Source of the DNA: Bacillus sp. X1(2014)
Lineage (GTDB): Bacteria; Bacillota; Bacilli; Bacillales_B; DSM-18226
Assembly (NCBI RefSeq): GCF_007678255.1
Contig: NZ_VEED01000042.1
Coordinates: forward strand, 1 to 8,928
DNA: 8,928 nucleotides
Direction: 5' to 3'
Part shown: piece after piece, positions 5,091 to 8,928 of the stretch
Layout: each line of letters starts with the position of its first letter
How positions within the stretch are numbered: position 1 is the stretch's first letter
Made by a program: the position numbers and the translations under genes
Notes under the pieces: generated by a model
Told to the model about the DNA's origin: nothing
The model's input: only the letters and a program-made list of their open reading frames with translations
Database searches by the model: none

Positions 5091-6404
5091 ATGGTAACTA
5101 AAACATGGGATACAAGTAGGTCAAAACAGCATCCTGTTTGGTTGCAAGGTTATATTGATTCAACAGACAAACAAAAACAGCTCTATAAAAAAACATTAAG
5201 AATTTTGATTCTATCACAAATCTTTGGAGGTGCAGGACTTGCAGCTGGTATAACGGTAGGCGCACTTCTCGCACAAGATATGCTAGGGACGGAAAGTGCA
5301 GCAGGGATTCCAGTTGCCTTACTCACTTTAGGATCTGCAGGGGCCGCACTGCTTGTAGGCCGACTTTCACAGCGTTTTGGCCGCGGACCAGGACTTGCAG
5401 CCGGTTTTCTTGCTGGTGGACTGGGTGCGGTCGGCGTTATAATCGCTGCCTTAATCAACAGCGTCGTGCTTTTATTCACTTCCCTGCTTATTTATGGAGC
5501 TGGTACCGCCGCAAATATGCAAGCGCGATATGCCGGTACAGATCTGGCGACAGCTAAACAGCGGGCAACTGCTGTGAGCATGGCCATGGTTTCTACTACC
5601 TTTGGTGCTGTAGCGGGTCCTAACTTGGTCGATGTGATGGGAAAATTTGCGCATTCTATTGGTGTTCCAACTTTGGCTGGCCCCTTTATCTTAGCGGCTG
5701 CTGCTTTTATCCTTGCCGGATTGGTTCTCTTCATTTTTCTTCGTCCAGACCCTTTGATTGTATCTACAGCCATAGCCAATGCCCAGGAGGAAAACCGCAC
5801 TGTGCAGGCAGAACCAAATTCCGAAATCTCTACAATAAACAAGAGAGGAGTTGTCGTGGGCGTTACAGTAATGGTTTTGACTCAATTTGTCATGGCGGCC
5901 ATTATGACCATGACACCGGTCCATATGGGACATTATGGTCATCGTTTGGGAGAAGTGGGGTTGGTCATAGGTTTTCATATAGGCGCCATGTACTTGCCTT
6001 CGCCTCTTACAGGGATGCTTGTAGATAAAGTTGGTCGTACTTCAATGGCTGTTGCTTCTGGTGCCACGCTTCTGGCCTCTGGTATGCTGGCAGCTTTTGC
6101 CCCTGCAGATTCAATGGTTCTACTTATCTGTGCGTTAGTACTACTTGGTGTTGGCTGGAACTTTGGCTTAATAAGTGGAACGGCTCTCATTGTAGATGCA
6201 ACACATCCATCTATTCGTGCAAAAACACAGGGATCTGCTGATGTCTTGCTTGCATTATCAGGTGCCACCGGGGGTGCGTTATCAGGATTGGTAGTCGCTC
6301 ATTATAGTTATACGATACTATCGCTTTCTGGAGCAATACTGTCACTGTTGCTTATTCCTGTAGTTGTTTGGTCTCGTAAGACTCCAAGCAAAGATTTGAT
6401 ATAA
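5091..6404 (+). CDS. MFS transporter, drug-efflux type
   Basis: This 437-residue inner-membrane transporter has about 12 hydrophobic segments in two halves. The halves are joined by a hydrophilic loop around residues 218-252 (RPDP...NAQEENRTVQAEPNSE). The MFS signature motif A is at 90-98 (GRLSQRFGR), with a second copy at the start of the C-terminal half (GMLVDKVGR, 308-316). A GPNLVDVMG segment near 176-184 resembles the antiporter motif. I place the start at ATG 5091 because AGGAAG (5076-5081) precedes it at 9 bases. An in-frame ATG at 5043 has its ribosome site touching the codon and would add 16 basic residues. The cargo is unknown. The gene is visibly richer in G and C than its neighbours, which suggests separate origin. 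A second efflux gene follows after 101 bases. Confidence 0.88.
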   Translation: MVTKTWDTSRSKQHPVWLQGYIDSTDKQKQLYKKTLRILILSQIFGGAGLAAGITVGALLAQDMLGTESAAGIPVALLTLGSAGAALLVGRLSQRFGRGPGLAAGFLAGGLGAVGVIIAALINSVVLLFTSLLIYGAGTAANMQARYAGTDLATAKQRATAVSMAMVSTTFGAVAGPNLVDVMGKFAHSIGVPTLAGPFILAAAAFILAGLVLFIFLRPDPLIVSTAIANAQEENRTVQAEPNSEISTINKRGVVVGVTVMVLTQFVMAAIMTMTPVHMGHYGHRLGEVGLVIGFHIGAMYLPSPLTGMLVDKVGRTSMAVASGATLLASGMLAAFAPADSMVLLICALVLLGVGWNFGLISGTALIVDATHPSIRAKTQGSADVLLALSGATGGALSGLVVAHYSYTILSLSGAILSLLLIPVVVWSRKTPSKDLI

Positions 6405-6439
6405 ATTTTTTCTACTTGCAATAGCTTTTGATTAGTTAG

Positions 6440-6466
6440 ACCTCTTGGACAGTATTGCGGAGAGGT
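6440..6466 (+). promoter_or_regulatory. possible attenuator in the blt leader
   Basis: ACCTCT (6440-6445) is complementary to AGAGGT at 6461-6466, the ribosome site of a small upstream ORF. It is equally complementary to AGAGGT at 6492-6497, the ribosome site of the efflux gene. Pairing with one would free the other. The stem is only 6 bp, and no clear promoter is seen upstream; TTGGAC (6445-6450) has no good -10. If transcription started within this region the hairpin would be lost. Confidence 0.35.
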
Positions 6467-6477
6467 ATTTCACATCA

Positions 6478-6522
6478 ATGATTATACAGAAAGAGGTGAT
6501 TATATATGAAGAAAACAATTAA
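6478..6522 (+). CDS. possible 14-codon leader peptide ahead of blt
   Basis: ATG 6478 begins an open frame, MIIQKEVIIYEENN, ending at TAA 6520-6522. AGAGGT lies 11 bases before the start codon. The frame overlaps the first codons of the efflux gene in another phase, so translation of one could influence the other. Leader peptides of this layout are known from translational attenuation of resistance genes. There is no direct evidence of expression, and short chance ORFs are common. Confidence 0.3.
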   Translation: MIIQKEVIIYEENN

Positions 6523-7711
6523 AGAACAAAAGTTGGTATTAATTATTCTTTTAAGCAATCTATTCATTGCATATCTAGGTATAGGTCTTATCGTCCCCGT
6601 TATGCCGTCTTTTATGAATATCATGCATTTATCGGGAAAAACGATGGGCTATCTTGTCGCCGTACATGCTGTGGCACAATTACTAATATCACCGCTCGTA
6701 GGACGTTGGGTTGACCATTATGGCAGAAAGAAAATCATCATAATCGGCTTGTTTCTTTTTGGTGTTTCAGAACTTATCTTTGGTTTAGGTACGAATGTGT
6801 CAGTGCTTTATCTATCAAGGATTCTAGGGGGAATTAGTGCCGCCTTTATTATGCCAGGTGTTACTGCATATGTTGCAGATATTACATCTGTTCAGGAACG
6901 GTCAAAAGCGATAGGCTATATTTCTGCCGCCATTAGTACTGGCTATATTATCGGACCTGCCATTGGTGGCTTTATTGCAGAATACGGTATACGTATGCCT
7001 TTCTTCTTTGCGGCAGGCATTGCCTTTTTAGCATGCATTTCATCAATATTTATTTTAAAAGAGCCGCTAACAAAGGAACAGCTTGCAGAAATTTCTGCTA
7101 ATACAAAGCAAACAAACTTTATAGGCGATTTCAAAAGATCATTTAATCCACGTTACTTTACTGCCTTTATCATTGTATTTGTACTTGCTTTCGGTTTATC
7201 AGCATATGAAACTGTTTTCAGCCTATTTTCTGATCATAAATTTGGCTTCACGCCTAAGGAGATTGCAGCTATTATTACAATCAGCTCAATCTTCGGAGTT
7301 GTAATCCAAGTATTTATGTTTGGAAAAATGGTAGATATACTTGGTGAAAAGAAACTGATCCAATTATGTTTAATTATAGGTGCAATATTGGCAGTGGCGT
7401 CTACTGTAATCTCTAGCTTTTTGGCTGTGCTGGCAATAACTTGCTTCATCTTCCTCGCATTTGACTTGCTTCGCCCGGCATTGACGACTTTTTTATCAAA
7501 AGCTGCCGAGAAAGAGCAAGGATTTGTTGCTGGTATGAACTCAACCTATACGAGCTTAGGTAATATCGGTGGGCCAGCGATGGGTGGAATTTTATTTGAC
7601 GTAAACATCGACTATCCTTATCTTTTCGCTGCTGTTATTATGGTCATTGGCTTCTTTATTACAATTATGTGGAAAGAAAACCAATTGGGAGAAAGCTTAG
7701 CAAAAAATTAG
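6506..7711 (+). CDS. blt: Blt-type multidrug efflux transporter (MFS, DHA1)
   Basis: This 401-residue proton-driven exporter belongs to the Bmr/Blt/NorA group, which expels structurally varied cationic drugs and dyes and, for Blt, spermidine. It has 12 membrane segments. Motif A is at 66-76 (GRWVDHYGRKK), and motif C, the antiporter motif, at about 137-161 (GYISAAISTGYIIGPAIGG). Other Blt-like stretches are LSAYETVFSLFSDHKFGFTP (E235) and FLAFDLLRPALTTFLS (D320, R323). As I recall them, these match B. subtilis Blt better than Bmr. AAGAGGTGAT (6491-6500) precedes the ATG. In B. subtilis the gene lies beside bltR and bltD; neither is seen here. Intact and full length. Confidence 0.9.
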   Translation: MKKTIKEQKLVLIILLSNLFIAYLGIGLIVPVMPSFMNIMHLSGKTMGYLVAVHAVAQLLISPLVGRWVDHYGRKKIIIIGLFLFGVSELIFGLGTNVSVLYLSRILGGISAAFIMPGVTAYVADITSVQERSKAIGYISAAISTGYIIGPAIGGFIAEYGIRMPFFFAAGIAFLACISSIFILKEPLTKEQLAEISANTKQTNFIGDFKRSFNPRYFTAFIIVFVLAFGLSAYETVFSLFSDHKFGFTPKEIAAIITISSIFGVVIQVFMFGKMVDILGEKKLIQLCLIIGAILAVASTVISSFLAVLAITCFIFLAFDLLRPALTTFLSKAAEKEQGFVAGMNSTYTSLGNIGGPAMGGILFDVNIDYPYLFAAVIMVIGFFITIMWKENQLGESLAKN

Positions 7712-7720
7712 AAAAGCACG

Positions 7721-7747
7721 AGGCCCCTTTGGAACAATAAAAGGCCT
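7721..7747 (+). terminator. possible terminator after blt (weak)
   Basis: AGG-CCTTT pairs with AAAGG-CCT (7721-7747) if two C residues bulge out, starting 10 bases after the stop codon. There is no T-run after it, so termination efficiency would be low. Confidence 0.3.
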
Positions 7748-7774
7748 AGATTGTACCTGTGATGATCATTCAAA

Positions 7775-7821
7775 GTAGCTTTCCTTGTGGAGTTAGAAAA
7801 CTATCTAACTCGAAAAGCTAT
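7775..7821. repeat. nested inverted repeat between blt and the IS3 remnant
   Basis: The inner arms are GAGTTAGA (7790-7797) and TCTAACTC (7804-7811), perfect with a 6-base loop. Outside them AGCTTT (7777-7782) pairs with AAAGCT (7814-7819) after an asymmetric internal loop, and two further pairs extend it. It has no T-run. It could be a terminator of blt, a protein site, or a relic of the element that brought the IS. Confidence 0.6.
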
Positions 7822-7897
7822 ACTCTTATCTTTAAACATTTGAACAAAAACCCCTTGTCAATATGGGACAGAATTGAACCCATACAGTGGGACAAAT

Positions 7898-7963
7898 AAA
7901 AACACCTTTTAGTTGAAAAAGCGGGTATGTAATTACCTAAAAAGACAACTTGGAGGTGTTTTT
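7898..7963 (+). promoter_or_regulatory. hairpin that hides the orfA ribosome binding site
   Basis: AAAAACACCT (7898-7907) is exactly complementary to AGGTGTTTTT (7954-7963), and the right arm contains the GGAGGTG ribosome site (7953-7959) of orfA. In IS elements such a fold is a known way to block translation of transcripts entering from outside while allowing it from the IS's own promoter. Confidence 0.6.
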
Positions 7964-7967
7964 CTTT

Positions 7968-8003
7968 ATGGGGACGAGAGTGATTTATGCAGCAGAAATA
8001 AAA
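7968..8003 (+). pseudogene. IS3-family orfA, first 12 codons only
   Basis: ATG 7968 with GGAGGTG just upstream gives MGTRVIYAAEIK, the usual beginning of IS3-family OrfA proteins (MGTRVxYxxEVK). The helix-turn-helix that should follow is missing. The same frame stays open to a TGA at 8157-8159 by chance, as it reads a TetR remnant in the wrong phase, so a 64-codon product has no meaning. Confidence 0.65.
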
Positions 8004-8004
8004 A

Positions 8005-8133
8005 GATGTAGTTGTCGAATTTGTTGCAAATGCTTACGTAGGTGTAGTGGAATAGTGGCTAAAAAATGGCATGCCTTATCCACCGAAGGAAATGGCAAAA
8101 AAAGTGGGGGATTTATTAGAGAGGATTATATAG
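8005..8133 (+). pseudogene. C-terminal remnant of a TetR-family regulator
   Basis: In the frame starting at 8005 the sequence reads DVVVEFVANAYVGVVE, then TAG (8053-8055), then WLKNGMPYPPKEMAKKVGDLLERII and a natural-looking TAG stop at 8131-8133. The pattern (I/V)EWWLKNGMPYSPxEMAxxVxxLL is the end of many TetR/AcrR proteins, and the TAG replaces one Trp codon of EWW. The DNA-binding N-terminal part (about 145 residues) is absent. The join to the IS3 orfA start lies at 8000-8005, so an IS-linked deletion probably removed the rest. It is close to the two efflux genes, which TetR proteins commonly control. Confidence 0.75.
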
Positions 8134-8173
8134 ATTTATCGCAAAAAAAATCTCTCTGATTTATTAAAAGAAT

Positions 8174-8195
8174 GAGGAGGATAATGTGTCCTCTC
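8174..8195 (+). terminator. possible terminator after the TetR remnant (weak)
   Basis: GAGGAGGA pairs with TCCT-CCTC if two bases bulge, with a loop TAATGTG. Only TTC and AT-rich sequence follow, so the T-tail is poor. It could be a leftover of the regulator's own terminator. Confidence 0.35.
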
Positions 8196-8210
8196 CTCTT
8201 CAATAAAAAT

Positions 8211-8313
8211 ATTGTATGTGAAGGGTTATACTTAAACTAACGGGTGCAAGAGTTGAAGAAAGGGATTGCTGCGGCGATCCTTTTTTGGTTATTCAGCTAA
8301 CGAAGCAGGTTAG
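8211..8313 (+). repeat. dispersed repeat module, complete (A + hairpin + B)
   Basis: Sub-repeat A starts at 8237 (CTAACGGGTGCAAGAGTTG), preceded by the usual TGTGAA...ACTTAAA extension. Sub-repeat B starts at 8297 with CTAAC/GTTAG arms (8297-8301 and 8309-8313). The spacing is 60 bases and a strong T-tailed hairpin lies between. The clearest copy in the window. No gene is seen from here to 8503, only AT-rich sequence. Confidence 0.8.
8259..8286 (+). terminator. rho-independent terminator within the repeat module
   Basis: AAAGGGATTGC (8259-8269) pairs over 11 bp with GCGATCCTTTT (8274-8284) around TGCG, with two G-T pairs. The T-run continues to 8286. It is the strongest terminator in the window and different in stem sequence from those at 1422 and 2791. 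Confidence 0.75.
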
Positions 8314-8503
8314 TTTTAGTAGACCACTCAATCAAATGAGACTTTAGTAACAATACATTTCATTCTTTGCATTTATTACTATTTTCCTATTCTTTCTTAA
8401 AACAAACCTTTAAATTACTTATATGTTAATAATTACCTCACATCACACTTACTAGCTCATCATACCTATAAATCGAAGTAATTCAGATTTTAAGGAGGAT
8501 TTT

Positions 8504-8806
8504 ATGCAAAGAGAATATTTTTGTTGTGGTTGTGGACTTTTTCATTGGCTTGATACGGACACTATTGAATCTGAAACAGGGGGAATAGAGCCTGCTTCTA
8601 TACAAGGTTGTCCAAACCCAAAATGTAAACGTCAATCTCCTTTTCAATCAAATTTTCAAGTATTTGCGATAGATACAGTTGATTGGATTTACTTCAGTGA
8701 AAGTAATCAAGATTTCATAGAAAAAATTAAATGGAGTTCTCCAAAATATGCTCCCGAATTTGCTATAAAAATATACGAAAAACAAGGAATTAGAATTGAA
8801 ACTTAA
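8504..8806 (+). CDS. small zinc-ribbon-like hypothetical protein
   Basis: I do not recognise this 100-residue protein by name. Cysteines C7 and C10 (FCCGCG) and C36 and C41 (GCPNPKC) form two knuckles, as in zinc ribbons, with an extra Cys at 8. The second pair is C-x4-C, a little wider than usual, so metal binding is likely but not certain. The rest is soluble, with aromatic-rich stretches (TVDWIYFSES) and a helical end (APEFAIKIYEKQGI). AAGGAGG (8492-8498) before the ATG is the strongest ribosome site in the window. It stands alone between two repeat modules, like the small genes at 1063-3190. Codon use is AT-rich, similar to theirs. Confidence 0.75.
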   Translation: MQREYFCCGCGLFHWLDTDTIESETGGIEPASIQGCPNPKCKRQSPFQSNFQVFAIDTVDWIYFSESNQDFIEKIKWSSPKYAPEFAIKIYEKQGIRIET

Positions 8807-8847
8807 TGCGTAGTTTTAATATTTTATATAATTGAAGTAAAGGGCTT

Positions 8848-8928
8848 CTTCAACTAACGGGTGCAAGAGTTGAAGATTGGGACTACCGCGGCGATACCCC
8901 CTTTTCAATTTTGAGGTAGTTTTTACCT
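8848..8928 (+). repeat. dispersed repeat module, A half and hairpin region (cut by window edge)
   Basis: CTTCAACT (8848-8855) is exactly inverted as AGTTGAAG (8868-8875), with AACGGGTGCAAG between, so in this copy sub-repeat A itself forms a perfect hairpin. GCGGCGATA-type sequence then follows as at 8271, but here GGGAC does not pair well with it. Instead ACTACC (8882-8887) can pair with GGTAGT (8915-8920), followed by TTTT, a possible terminator with a long loop. The B half is beyond the window. Confidence 0.7.

Larger units (their letters stand above)
7856..8003 (+). mobile_element. left end of an IS3-family element, truncated
   Basis: The start is set near TGTCA at 7856, a typical TG-type terminal repeat, and the edge is approximate. 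The motif TGGGACA occurs at 7864 and again at about 7888, followed by the leader and the first codons of orfA. The element breaks off near 8003 where a TetR gene fragment begins. The rest of the IS, including the DDE orfB and the right end, is absent from the window. Confidence 0.6.

Noticed and set aside
5183..6268. Several minus-strand open frames of 60-116 codons opposite the first MFS gene
   Set aside because: They are shadows of a G+C-richer gene, have no ribosome sites, and give low-complexity Ala/Pro/Ser products.
7950..8159. 69-codon open frame with many cysteines after the IS3 leader
   Set aside because: Its first codons are the start of IS3 orfA and the rest is a TetR remnant read in the wrong phase. 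The cysteines come from that misreading.

Overview
The window looks like a low-GC Firmicute chromosome, most likely a Bacillaceae member (Bacillus or a close relative). The basis is AT-rich codon use, strong AAGGAG-type ribosome binding sites, TTG/ATG starts, a Blt-type efflux pump very close to my recollection of Bacillus subtilis Blt, and IS110- and IS3-type elements. The species cannot be fixed from the sequence. There are no rRNA, tRNA or CRISPR features.

Layout. Bases 1-662 are the N-terminal part of an IS110-family transposase on the minus strand, cut by the window edge. Its non-coding end (about 663-870) holds a candidate bridge RNA, and a strong palindrome follows at 873-910. From about 917 to 3260 lies an accessory strip of four small plus-strand genes: a four-helix membrane protein, a GNAT acetyltransferase, and two unrecognised proteins. 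Copies of one dispersed repeat separate them. A complete repeat module has sub-repeat A (CTAACGGGTGCA type), a terminator-like hairpin with a T-run, and sub-repeat B (CTAACG-N6-GTTAG type), with A and B starting 59-60 bases apart. Two copies are followed by a perfect TATAAT. The same repeat returns at 8211-8313 and 8848-8928, around a small zinc-ribbon-like gene.

The middle (3328-7711) has no such repeat. It holds a divergent pair, an Lrp/AsnC regulator and a metallo-beta-lactamase-fold hydrolase. Next comes a graveyard of two gene remnants (SnoaL-like on plus, serine recombinase on minus) and a near-perfect 37-base palindrome. Two drug-efflux-type MFS transporters follow in tandem, the second recognisable as Blt. 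Its leader contains a 14-codon ORF and an anti-Shine-Dalgarno sequence that could pair with either of two identical AGAGGT sites.

Downstream of Blt is a scar: the left end of an IS3-family element, carrying only the first 12 codons of orfA behind a sequestered ribosome binding site, is joined to the last ~43 codons of a TetR-family regulator that also has an internal stop. The pumps may therefore have lost a neighbouring repressor. Overall this is an accessory region shaped by IS insertion, deletion and a repeat that gives small cargo genes their own terminator and possibly promoter.
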